From the NCBI GenBank assembly GCA_026390815.1, contig JAPLFH010000055.1, positions 58,228 to 122,227 on the forward strand: a stretch of DNA of 64,000 bases. Direction: 5' to 3'. Below are positions 9,279 to 17,822 of this stretch, in pieces. The notes beneath the pieces were generated by a model, which saw only the letters and a program-made list of their open reading frames with translations, had not been told where the DNA came from and searched no databases. Numbering within the stretch: position 1 is the first letter of the stretch; each line of letters opens with the position of its first letter. A program made the position numbers and the translations under genes. Source of the DNA: Ignavibacteriales bacterium. GTDB taxonomy: Bacteria > Bacteroidota > Ignavibacteria > Ignavibacteriales > SURF-24.

Positions 9279-12200
9279 ATGATTCGTATGGGTGATAAAC
9301 GTGCAATACCATGGGAACTGATTTTAATATTTTCCTTACTTACTGTTATTATTTCTATTGCAGGAAAATTTTACTTCGCAAATTTAGAAAGGGATATTAA
9401 AAATGAAACGTACGAAGACTTAGCCGCTATATCACAAATAAAAGCAAATCAAATTGTCCATTGGCGGCAGGAGAGGTTAAGTGACGCCAAATTTATTTTT
9501 AATAACAGCTCCTTCAAACATCTAATCACTAAATATCTAAAAAATCCTACATCACATAGTATAAGTAAAGAGATAGCAATTTGGCTGCTACCAATGAAAA
9601 ATAATCATGAGTATATTAAAATTATTCTTGTGGATACTACTGGAAAAAGCTATCCAATTTTTGATGATACTGGTTATTCTCTTTCTGAATTAGAAAGAAC
9701 TTCGGTGCAAACATCCTTAACAAAGAATGAAATTATTACAATAGATTTGCACAAGAAATCAGATGGAAAAATAATCTTAGATAATGTTGTTCCTCTTTTA
9801 TTAGATGAAAATAACAGAACAGAAATTTTGGGATGTTTAATTTTTGAAATTGATCCATATAAAGTACTTTTCCCATTAATTCAATCCTGGCTTACCAAAA
9901 GTAAAACTTCAGAAACATTATTAATCCGGCAAGAAGGTAGCGAGGTTATATATTTAAATGAACTTAGGCATAAAAGAAATACAGCACTAAATCTTAGGTT
10001 TCCTTTAAGTAAAATAGAATTGCCAGCTGCAAGAGCAATACTTGGTGATTCTGGCATTTTTGAAGGTTTGGATTACCGGGGCATTGCAGTTCTATCCCAC
10101 ATCAGCAAAATTCCAGGCACACCATGGTTTATGATTGCTAAAGTTGATACGAAAGAAATATATTCTCCGATTCGTGAAAAAGCGTTTATTGTTTCAATCT
10201 TTGTTGGTCTTTGTATTCTGCTAAGTGGTCTTAGTACTTTTTTTATCTGGAAAAACCAACAGCTTAAATATTACCGAAGACAATATGAAATAGAGATTGA
10301 GCGTCAGGCATTAATAAAACATTTCGATTACATGACGAAGTACGCAAATGATATAATTTGGCTAATGGATTTTAACGGTAAGTTTATTGATGTGAATGAT
10401 AAAGCTGTTAAAGTTTATGGCTATTCTAAAGAAGAATTTTTAAAAATAAATATTAAGAGTTTTAGGCTGAAGGAAGAATTGCAGTTGGTTGAGCAACAAA
10501 TGCAACTTGCTGATGAAAAGATGGGAATTGTTTTCGAAACCACTCATATTAAAAAAGACAATTCCAAATTTCCGGTTGAAGTTAGCACACGAGCTATTAA
10601 AATTGAGGACACAAAATATATTCAAAGTATAATCCGGGATATTACGGAAAGGAAACAAGCTGAGAGAAAAATTCTTCGATTGAACAGAGTTTATTCGGTG
10701 CTAAGCAACATTAACCAGGCTATTGTAAGAATAAGAGATAAACAAAAACTTATTGATGAGGCTTGCCGGATTGCAGTGGAAGACGGTTTATTTAAAATGG
10801 TTTGGATTGGAATTATTGATGAAAATTCCCACTCTATAAATATTGTTTCAAGTGCGGGTTATTCGGATGGTTACCTTTCTTTGATCCAAGGATTTTTTTA
10901 TGGAAGCGATAATGAAATTAATCCAATGGTGTCTGCAATTAAAGAAGGAAAATATTATGTATGCAATAATATTGAAAAAAGCATAAATATAAGATCATGG
11001 CAGCTTGAATCATTGAAAAGAGGATACAAATCTGCAGCGACTTTTCCTATCAAAGTATTTAACTGTACTGTTGGATGTTATTGTTTATACTCAACTGAAG
11101 TAGAGTTTTTTGATGAAAATGAAATTAAACTTTTGGAGGAACTAGGTTCTGATATTTCTTATGCACTTGAATATTTAGAAAATGAAGAACAAAACAGATT
11201 AACACGTGAATCACTTGAAGAAAGTGAAGAAAAATATCGCCAGCTTGCAGAAACTGCTAATGATATAATTCTTGTACACGACTTTGAGGGAAGAATACTT
11301 TATTCGAATAAAAAAGGGGTGGAAATAAGCGGTTTTACTGAAGATGAATTTAAACAAAAAAAAATAATGGAGCTTATTCCTGTAGAGTATCATTTATTAA
11401 TGAATAACCACCGGAACGATAGGCTTTCTGGCAATATGGAAACTTTTTTATATGAATGCGAAATAATTAGGAAAAATGGAGAAAGAATTCATTTAGAAGT
11501 TAATTCCTGTGTTATCATTAAAAATAATGAACCAAATAGCATTTTAATTTTAGCCCGCGATATTTCTGAAAGAAAATTGTTTGAGGAAAGTATTATAAAA
11601 TCGGAATTGCAATTCCGTTCTGTGTGGGAAAATTCTTTTGATGCAATGCGTTTAACCGATGCTAATGGAAAACTTGTTTCTGTAAATGGAGCATTCTGCA
11701 AACTGTTTAAAATGCCGCAAGAAAATTTAGTTGGCAAGGATTTTAACATAGTATATATCCCAGAACCTGAAGTAGAATATATTTATAGTTATATGAAAAA
11801 TTTTGCCGAAAGAAATGTAAAAGAAAAAATTGAGGCAGATCTTAAAATTTGGGAAGGAAGCAAAATTTGGGTCGAGTTATCCAATTCGTTTATCGAAATC
11901 AAGGATCAATCGGTAATGCTATTAAGTATTTTTAGAGATATTACCGATAGAAAAAAAGCTGAAGCTTTACTTATTGAGGCAAAAGAAAAAGCCGAAGTAT
12001 TGAACAAGGTAAAATCAAACTTCCTTGCAAATATGAGTCACGAACTTAGAACACCGATGAGCGGAATACTGGGCTTTTCCGAAATGCTTTCAATAGAACT
12101 TGAAAATCCTTTGGATCGGGAGAAGGCGAGATTAATTTACGAAAGTGGCAAAAGGCTTACTGAAACACTAAATCAAATTCTCGATCTATCTGATATTGAG

Positions 12201-13136
12201 ACTGACAAATTAATCCTGAATTTTGAAAACGCAAATGTGGTTAGCGTTATTCGTGAATCCTTAAATAAATTTAAATCGCTTGCTGAAAATAAAAATCTCA
12301 AACTTCTAACTAATTTTCAAAAAGATGAATTGTATGCAAAGTTGGATGTTAGAATGTTCAACAATGTTGTTACAAACTTATTAGATAATGCGATTAAATA
12401 TACCAGAACCGGAGCTATTACTATTAAAACCTCTGAAGTTGAAATTGAAAACAATGCTTTTGCTCAAATTGATATAATTGATACCGGTATTGGGATCCCG
12501 GAAGAAAGTAAAAAATTAATTTTTGAATCATTCCGCCAAGTTAGTGAAGGATTAAATAGGCAATTTGAAGGCACTGGTTTAGGTTTAACAATTACAAAAA
12601 AAATTGTTGAACTTATGAATGGAAAAATATTTGTGGAAAGTAAAGTTGGAGTCGGCTCAACATTTACATTAATGTTTCCTTCAATTACTGAAGAAGAAAG
12701 GAGGAAATTATTATTAAAATCTGCTCCAATACAATTTGATGATTCGATAGGCAAATTAAATATAAAAACTGAGCTGCCAAACATACTTTATGTTGAAGAT
12801 GATTCTGCATGCCAAACTGTAGTGCAAGTATATTTAAAAAACTTTTGCGATTTGCAGCTTACTACAAACGGTGAATCAGCATTGAATATGGTTAAAGAAA
12901 AAAAGTATGACCTGATATTGATGGATATAAACTTAGATGGAAAAATGGATGGATTGGAAACTACAAAAAGAATAAAAGAAATATCCTGTTACCAAAATAC
13001 TCCAGTGGTTGCGGTTACGGCATATGCAACTTCAGGTGATAGAGAAAGGTTTATTTCCGGCGGATGTTCTCATTATTTATCCAAGCCTTTCGGAAAATCG
13101 GACTTAACTAATTTAATTTTACAACTGATTAAATGA
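9279..13136 (+). CDS. Hybrid sensor histidine kinase/response regulator (PAS-GAF-PAS-PAS-HisKA-HATPase-REC)
   Basis: 1,285 residues. Two membrane helices (about 13-33 and 305-325) flank an extracytoplasmic domain of about 270 residues, probably Cache-like. Then follow PAS (about 345-465), GAF (about 470-625), two PAS modules (about 640-890), HisKA with H921 in SHELRTPMSG, HATPase with DTGIGI and GTGLGLTI, and a C-terminal receiver with D1216 in LILMDINLDG. This is a hybrid kinase that would need a phosphotransfer protein or relay partner. GAGG lies just before the ATG. Only 24 bp separate it from the preceding kinase, so the two are probably co-transcribed and may feed the same output. The stimulus cannot be inferred. 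Confidence 0.92.
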   Translation: MIRMGDKRAIPWELILIFSLLTVIISIAGKFYFANLERDIKNETYEDLAAISQIKANQIVHWRQERLSDAKFIFNNSSFKHLITKYLKNPTSHSISKEIAIWLLPMKNNHEYIKIILVDTTGKSYPIFDDTGYSLSELERTSVQTSLTKNEIITIDLHKKSDGKIILDNVVPLLLDENNRTEILGCLIFEIDPYKVLFPLIQSWLTKSKTSETLLIRQEGSEVIYLNELRHKRNTALNLRFPLSKIELPAARAILGDSGIFEGLDYRGIAVLSHISKIPGTPWFMIAKVDTKEIYSPIREKAFIVSIFVGLCILLSGLSTFFIWKNQQLKYYRRQYEIEIERQALIKHFDYMTKYANDIIWLMDFNGKFIDVNDKAVKVYGYSKEEFLKINIKSFRLKEELQLVEQQMQLADEKMGIVFETTHIKKDNSKFPVEVSTRAIKIEDTKYIQSIIRDITERKQAERKILRLNRVYSVLSNINQAIVRIRDKQKLIDEACRIAVEDGLFKMVWIGIIDENSHSINIVSSAGYSDGYLSLIQGFFYGSDNEINPMVSAIKEGKYYVCNNIEKSINIRSWQLESLKRGYKSAATFPIKVFNCTVGCYCLYSTEVEFFDENEIKLLEELGSDISYALEYLENEEQNRLTRESLEESEEKYRQLAETANDIILVHDFEGRILYSNKKGVEISGFTEDEFKQKKIMELIPVEYHLLMNNHRNDRLSGNMETFLYECEIIRKNGERIHLEVNSCVIIKNNEPNSILILARDISERKLFEESIIKSELQFRSVWENSFDAMRLTDANGKLVSVNGAFCKLFKMPQENLVGKDFNIVYIPEPEVEYIYSYMKNFAERNVKEKIEADLKIWEGSKIWVELSNSFIEIKDQSVMLLSIFRDITDRKKAEALLIEAKEKAEVLNKVKSNFLANMSHELRTPMSGILGFSEMLSIELENPLDREKARLIYESGKRLTETLNQILDLSDIETDKLILNFENANVVSVIRESLNKFKSLAENKNLKLLTNFQKDELYAKLDVRMFNNVVTNLLDNAIKYTRTGAITIKTSEVEIENNAFAQIDIIDTGIGIPEESKKLIFESFRQVSEGLNRQFEGTGLGLTITKKIVELMNGKIFVESKVGVGSTFTLMFPSITEEERRKLLLKSAPIQFDDSIGKLNIKTELPNILYVEDDSACQTVVQVYLKNFCDLQLTTNGESALNMVKEKKYDLILMDINLDGKMDGLETTKRIKEISCYQNTPVVAVTAYATSGDRERFISGGCSHYLSKPFGKSDLTNLILQLIK

Positions 13137-13703
13137 ATTAAATAGTACGTAATTACCCGATTAATAATGGAACTGATTATCGCTGTGCAGAAGCCAGGTT
13201 GTTATAACAAAAATCCTCGATCTAACATAATATAAATTCTAATTTTGATGGTCTATATAATTCAATCATCTACAGTATGAATTATCTTTAGAAAATTTTT
13301 AGACTACTCCAAATTAAAATTCTTGAATTAAAATTGGAATGTGATCGTATTTGATGGCATGATCAATATTAGTCAACAGAATTTTTTCATAAATAAAAAC
13401 TGAATCCCTAATTCCAGTATTTTTTGATCAATTCGAATTTAACTCCAAATACTTCCAACCTATTAACCGAAAAGTAATTTAATCTTTCCGGTTAATATTG
13501 GTACAATGTTTGTCTGATAAGTTACCAGTTGAGGTGATTTAATGTTGAACAAAAACAATTTTTAGGTAAAACTGGTAAATGTTAGAACAAAAAAGGTAAA
13601 AGTTACAAGTAAAGACTCATACCTTACTGAATTTATTCAACATTGCTGATGGGTGTTATGAAAATGGGTTTTGAAAATATTAAACAAAATTTGGAAGGAG
13701 AAA
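13137..13703. other. Intergenic region with a hairpin upstream of the sigma factor
   Basis: About 570 AT-rich bases with no credible coding frame. The one clear structure is an inverted repeat, TATTAACCG (13461-13469) with CGGTTAATA (13489-13497), extending inward with one mismatch to about 15 bp around a 9-nt loop. It is not followed by a T-run, so it is more likely an operator or mRNA structure ahead of the sigma factor gene than a terminator. A leader of more than 200 bp before that gene would be consistent with 5'-UTR control, which is inference. Confidence 0.45.
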
Positions 13704-14330
13704 ATGGATAATACAATGTTATGGTCAAGTTTTAAAGTTACACCAACATCTGACCTTAAAAAACAAATAATAATGAATTATACAAATTTAGTTCACTATG
13801 TTATTCGTAAATCCAGGTTTAAGCCGGTAAATATTATTGATGAAAAAGATTATTTTCAATTTGGCATTGAAGGTTTAAGCGAAGCAATTGACCGGTTTGA
13901 TCCGGATTATGGGACTAAATTTGAAACATATGCCATTCAGAGGATCAAAGGGAAAATAATTGACGAAATCAGAAAGGTTCAAATAAAACCAAGATGGAAT
14001 AATAATGATGAAAATGAAATTGTCTATACAAACCTGTCATTAACTAATTCTGTTGATGGAGATGAAGGATTCCAGCTATGCGACATTATTCCTAATGATA
14101 CAGAGTTACCAGATGAAACTTTAAATAAAAATGAATTTAAAAAGGAATTGGTTAAAGCCATTACGGAACTTGATAAAAGAGAAAAACTTGTTCTTACCTT
14201 ATACTATTATGAGGACTTGAATTATAAGGAAATAGCTCAAATTCTTAATCTAACAGTTTCCAGAATATCTCAATTGCATTCTGGAATTATTCGTAAACTT
14301 CGTAGCTCTATAAAGAAAGAGTACTGTTAA
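13704..14330 (+). CDS. RNA polymerase sigma-70 family factor, FliA/WhiG type
   Basis: 208 residues. Region 2 is clear (YFQFGIEGLSEAIDRFDP, then FETYAIQRIKGKIIDEIR, a FliA/WhiG-type 2.3/2.4 segment). A short region 3 follows, and region 4 has a helix-turn-helix (REKLVLTLYYYEDLNYKEIA ... VSRISQLHS). It directs RNA polymerase to an alternative promoter set; the FliA/WhiG class often controls motility or development, but no flagellar gene is present here. An in-frame TTG at 13671 is open, but the ATG at 13704 follows GGAAGGAG (13693-13700), which decides the start. A response regulator lies 116 bp downstream, which may link the sigma factor to signalling. Confidence 0.9.
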   Translation: MDNTMLWSSFKVTPTSDLKKQIIMNYTNLVHYVIRKSRFKPVNIIDEKDYFQFGIEGLSEAIDRFDPDYGTKFETYAIQRIKGKIIDEIRKVQIKPRWNNNDENEIVYTNLSLTNSVDGDEGFQLCDIIPNDTELPDETLNKNEFKKELVKAITELDKREKLVLTLYYYEDLNYKEIAQILNLTVSRISQLHSGIIRKLRSSIKKEYC

Positions 14331-14446
14331 CAACTAATTTCTGTGGTCGGTAAATATAAATCCATAGGAAATTGAATTTTCATTTACGTATATTTTGTTA
14401 AGAATAAATGCTAAAAATGGATTAATGATTTTTTAGAAAAACCATT

Positions 14447-15106
14447 TTGGAAGAAAAAGACAAAATATTAGTAGTTGAAGATGAAGAAGATACCAGGTAT
14501 ATCCTTGATCGTCTTCTTAATAAAAATTCTTACGAAGTTAAAACCGCAAACAACGGGGAAGATGCTTTAAAAGCACTTAATGAGTTTATTCCAAAAGTAA
14601 TTATTGCTGATTGGACAATGCCGGGTATTGATGGAATTGAACTTTGTAATATCATCAAGAAAGACGAAAGATATAAATTAATCTATTACATTCTTTTAAC
14701 CGCAAGAGCCTCACTTAAGGATAGAGTAACCGGTCTTGATATTGGAGCTGATGAATTTTTAGTTAAACCGGTTGAAAACCAGGAATTGTTGGCACGAATC
14801 AGATCAGGAGTTCGAATCCATAAATTACAAAGCGAATTAACAAAGATTGAACATAACAGGGCTGTTATTGAAATGGCAACTACTATTGGTCATCAGATTA
14901 ACAACCCATTAGGAAGTTTAATAATGGCTTTGAAAAATTTGGAACAGGAACTTGAGGTTAGTAAAAAAGAAAACCTGAAAGACGATTTCTACATTATAAA
15001 CGAATCCATAGATAGAATTAAAAAATTTGTTGAGGCTCTGTCTAAACTGGAAAGCCCCGAAGTTGTGGCTTATATTAAAGATAGTAAGATGATAAAAATC
15101 AATTAG
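14447..15106 (+). CDS. Response regulator with C-terminal orphan H-box (DHp-like) domain
   Basis: 219 residues. Residues 5-125 form a CheY-like receiver with the acidic pocket (VEDEED), phospho-acceptor D55 in ADWTMPG and the Lys of FLVKPVE. Instead of a DNA-binding domain there is a helical segment with TIGHQINNPLGSL (H149), which reads like the H-box of a HisKA dimerisation domain, followed by a second helix to about residue 205. No ATPase domain follows. It may act as a phosphotransfer intermediate, for example between the hybrid kinase upstream and another protein; this is inference. The frame has no ATG between the upstream stop and the receiver, so translation probably starts at TTG 14447 (or ATT 14444), with no clear Shine-Dalgarno. 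Confidence 0.82.
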   Translation: MEEKDKILVVEDEEDTRYILDRLLNKNSYEVKTANNGEDALKALNEFIPKVIIADWTMPGIDGIELCNIIKKDERYKLIYYILLTARASLKDRVTGLDIGADEFLVKPVENQELLARIRSGVRIHKLQSELTKIEHNRAVIEMATTIGHQINNPLGSLIMALKNLEQELEVSKKENLKDDFYIINESIDRIKKFVEALSKLESPEVVAYIKDSKMIKIN

Positions 15107-15196
15107 AATACAATTCCAGCTTTATAATCATTATTGTTAAAATATCCAACTTGGCTGATCCTGCACAAAACTAATCAACATCCTCCGAAATTTGTA

Positions 15197-15333
15197 TTAA
15201 TAAATCACCTTACGCTAAGAATTGTAATTGTCATATTTAGCGAAGCGAAATATCTCAAACCAGTTTGAAATCGAGGTGTCGGGATTCTTCACTCCATTCA
15301 GAATTACAATTTTGCGTAAAGTGATTTAATAAT
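15197..15333. repeat. MITE-like long inverted-repeat element
   Basis: Imperfect terminal inverted repeats of about 30 bp: the left arm (about 15201-15232) begins TAAATCACCTTACGC, and the right arm (about 15300-15330) is its complement with a few mismatches (GCGTAAAGTGATTTA). Inside are two inward-facing blocks, AGCGAAGCGAAATATCTC and GATTCTTCACTCCATTCAG, of a kind familiar from dispersed palindromic repeats in Bacteroidota and relatives. There is no coding capacity. It sits between convergent genes and could also fold as a long RNA hairpin that ends transcription. Confidence 0.6.
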
Positions 15334-15347
15334 ATTTTGTAAAAAAA

Positions 15348-16511
15348 TTATTTTAGCTGAAGAATGTAATTATCTTTTAAATCATTTGGAAGAATGGAGA
15401 CCTGAATTTGCTTCGATTCAAATTTGAATATTTGTTGAATGCTTTTGCCGGAAAGTAAAACTATTTCTTTGCCGATCCATTCGTTTGGTATTTCAAGTTT
15501 AATAGTTAATGGTTGATTGTAATAATCATTTGGCAAACCATCTGCAAGAGATATTTTTATTTTTACCGGAGAATCATACTTATCATTAACAAGCATTGCA
15601 ATTGCATTTGCATTCTTCCTTTCAAGTGAATAAAGAACCACATCAGCCAGATGTGTGCACCAAATATCTCTGGACTTTATAGCTCTTAAATCATTTTCAA
15701 ATTCAGGTAATTCATAATATCCCCATCCCGATTTGTTTCCTATAAAATGATAAGTTGAAATAAGCCATGCTCTTTTTTGAACTGCTTCATCTAAAAATGC
15801 AATTAACTCAGAAGTGTTATTAACACACGTTACATTTCCCTGAAAATCTACTGACTGCATTGTTAAACTTGGAAGAGCAAACCAATCTGCTGGCTGCGTT
15901 GAAGTGTCTGGCATAATATATGGATCGAGTACATTATCCAGTTCATCAAATCTTCTACCACAAAGAAATCCGGCATCTTTTAATGCAGTTCGTGTTTTAA
16001 GAAAAAATCCCCAACCGCCCGGATAAGCATATGCAACAGGTTTTACTCCAATTTCTATCATACTTTCATAACATTTCTTAAATGAAGCTAACGATTGTTC
16101 ATAACTTAATTTGTCATGATTATCGTGTTTATGTCCGTGTCCAAAAAATCCAAATCCTTTGGGCAACAAATTATTCCGTACATAATTTAAATGAATTGAA
16201 TCTGCCTGAACTTCAAAGGTTACCAAATCAAAATCCATCGTTAGACCATAATCCAAAATTAATTTTGTAACAGTGGCATTTATTTCAGCATTCCACCAAC
16301 CATGATCTTCAGTAAGAGACATTGCTGCTTTATGATCATCGTACCATTTTGCAATACTTACCGGAATTTGTACTGAATATTCTTCCGAAGGTGCAAGCAA
16401 ATCTTTATCGGATAGTTTACAGCCGGGTAAAGTTGTTATGAAGGATACCAGTATTACAACTACAAAAGATTTGAAATTTATTCTATTGCTGAATAAGCAG
16501 TTTATCTTCAT
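15348..16511 (-). CDS. Polysaccharide deacetylase (NodB-like) family lipoprotein
   Basis: 387 residues. The N-terminus has a signal sequence ending in a lipobox-like LPGC (Cys at about residue 30), so the protein is probably membrane-anchored. The catalytic region carries FFGHGHKHDNHDKLSYEQ, matching the NodB H-x(3)-H metal-binding motif, and AYAYPGGWG, matching the downstream motif that holds the catalytic Arg/Pro loop. A C-terminal beta-rich part follows. NodB enzymes remove N- or O-acetyl groups from polysaccharides or peptidoglycan. The start ATG overlaps the stop of the secretin-like gene by four bases (ATGA), so the two are translationally coupled. The substrate is not known. Confidence 0.72.
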   Translation of the reverse strand: MKINCLFSNRINFKSFVVVILVSFITTLPGCKLSDKDLLAPSEEYSVQIPVSIAKWYDDHKAAMSLTEDHGWWNAEINATVTKLILDYGLTMDFDLVTFEVQADSIHLNYVRNNLLPKGFGFFGHGHKHDNHDKLSYEQSLASFKKCYESMIEIGVKPVAYAYPGGWGFFLKTRTALKDAGFLCGRRFDELDNVLDPYIMPDTSTQPADWFALPSLTMQSVDFQGNVTCVNNTSELIAFLDEAVQKRAWLISTYHFIGNKSGWGYYELPEFENDLRAIKSRDIWCTHLADVVLYSLERKNANAIAMLVNDKYDSPVKIKISLADGLPNDYYNQPLTIKLEIPNEWIGKEIVLLSGKSIQQIFKFESKQIQVSILPNDLKDNYILQLK

Positions 16512-17656
16512 TTAGAACTTTTGTCTTCCGGTCTTAGTCTATCAATAAGAGAAGGAATGATATTTATTTTAATAAGCAGAATAATTTCGCGTTGCATGGT
16601 TTCGTATTTTTCATAGCCGGTCAGGTAACGAATTCCAAGCACCCACCAAGGTAAATCCTTAAGAACCGGTATTCCGTTGCGGATTTTTACATTCTGTTCA
16701 TAAAGCAAACTACCAACAACTGCTTCTTCATCATTGTACATTATCACTTCAGATGTTGCATTGGTTTTTTTAATTTCTGTACTTAGTGGATCTGGAAAAG
16801 CAATACTTCTTTCAACATTTAATTTAAGAAGTGCATAATCAAGAGTATCCAGACTGTAAATTTTTGGATAAACTTCTATTATAATTCCTGTTGGAAAAAA
16901 AGTATCCATTACATTTCCAGCAAAATCTCGCTGCTTAATGGAAAAATCGGAACCAACCTGCATTTTACCAGGCTGCCCATTCCTAACAGTTATGGATAGT
17001 TTGGAAACAACCTTTCCAAGATTTTCTTCCTCCAGTACCTTTAGAACTGCATTAGTGAAATAAGAAAATTTATCGGCGATAGTTCCTTCAATTTGGAGAC
17101 TTAGATTATAATCCGGCCCACCAGAATTTTTTGGTGTTGGGGTTATCGAGCGGTAATCGGAACCCAAAACCATTCCGTGCTTGGAAAAAATAGCCTGCCA
17201 GTTAATTCCTCTCTCTTTCAATTCACCGGTGTTCACTTCAAACATCAAAGCGGAAACTTTTATTTGCTTTGCATTCAAAACCAGAGAATCTTCACGTACA
17301 GATATTGGTTCAATGTTTCTTTTTTCTGTTAAGATGTATGAACTATCTGTTTTTGTAATCTCAAAGTTATTTTTCTCAGAAAGCATTAAGAGTGCTTTTC
17401 GGTAAGCGATATTATTTATATCAATTCCAATTTGAGTGTTGTTGTTTAATTCGCTTACAATTCTTCTCTTTTCCACTTCGCGAATTATTTTATCAATCAT
17501 ATCCAGCGCGGAACCTAATGACGTTTGATTAGTAAAGGAAACAAATCGTTCTGCCGGATTATCTGCAATTAATTTCTTTTCAGTTATTGTTTGTGAATAG
17601 TTTTGAGTTGATAATAAAAGAAGTAGTAGCAGTAAGAACCATTTACCTGTTTTCAT
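16508..17656 (-). CDS. Short secretin-family (GspD/PulD-like) outer-membrane protein
   Basis: 382 residues with a signal peptide (1 to about 21, very Leu-rich). An STN/N-domain-like region (about 60-110) precedes a secretin-type domain. Recognisable secretin elements are VRNGQPGKMQVGSDFSI, PTGIIIEVYPKI and near the end GIPVLKDLPWWVLG, which corresponds to the conserved V-P-x-L-G-x-L-P-x-x-G of the secretin core. Secretins form gated outer-membrane rings for type II/III secretion, pili or phage export. This protein is much shorter than GspD (about 650) and no secretion genes are nearby, so it may be a stand-alone or divergent secretin. It is coupled to the deacetylase gene by a 4-bp overlap. 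Confidence 0.7.
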   Translation of the reverse strand: MKTGKWFLLLLLLLLSTQNYSQTITEKKLIADNPAERFVSFTNQTSLGSALDMIDKIIREVEKRRIVSELNNNTQIGIDINNIAYRKALLMLSEKNNFEITKTDSSYILTEKRNIEPISVREDSLVLNAKQIKVSALMFEVNTGELKERGINWQAIFSKHGMVLGSDYRSITPTPKNSGGPDYNLSLQIEGTIADKFSYFTNAVLKVLEEENLGKVVSKLSITVRNGQPGKMQVGSDFSIKQRDFAGNVMDTFFPTGIIIEVYPKIYSLDTLDYALLKLNVERSIAFPDPLSTEIKKTNATSEVIMYNDEEAVVGSLLYEQNVKIRNGIPVLKDLPWWVLGIRYLTGYEKYETMQREIILLIKINIIPSLIDRLRPEDKSSK

Positions 17657-17822
17657 TTTATATTCCTGGTTTTGTTATTCTAAAGTCCAGCAAATAGCTT
17701 TTCAATATTATAACTTCCTAAAACAATAGTCAATTATTCAATCTACTTCTTTCCTTTCAGCGCATATTTGCTTAATTTCAACTTCAAAATTACATTAAAA
17801 TATTATTGAAGGATATAAATAG

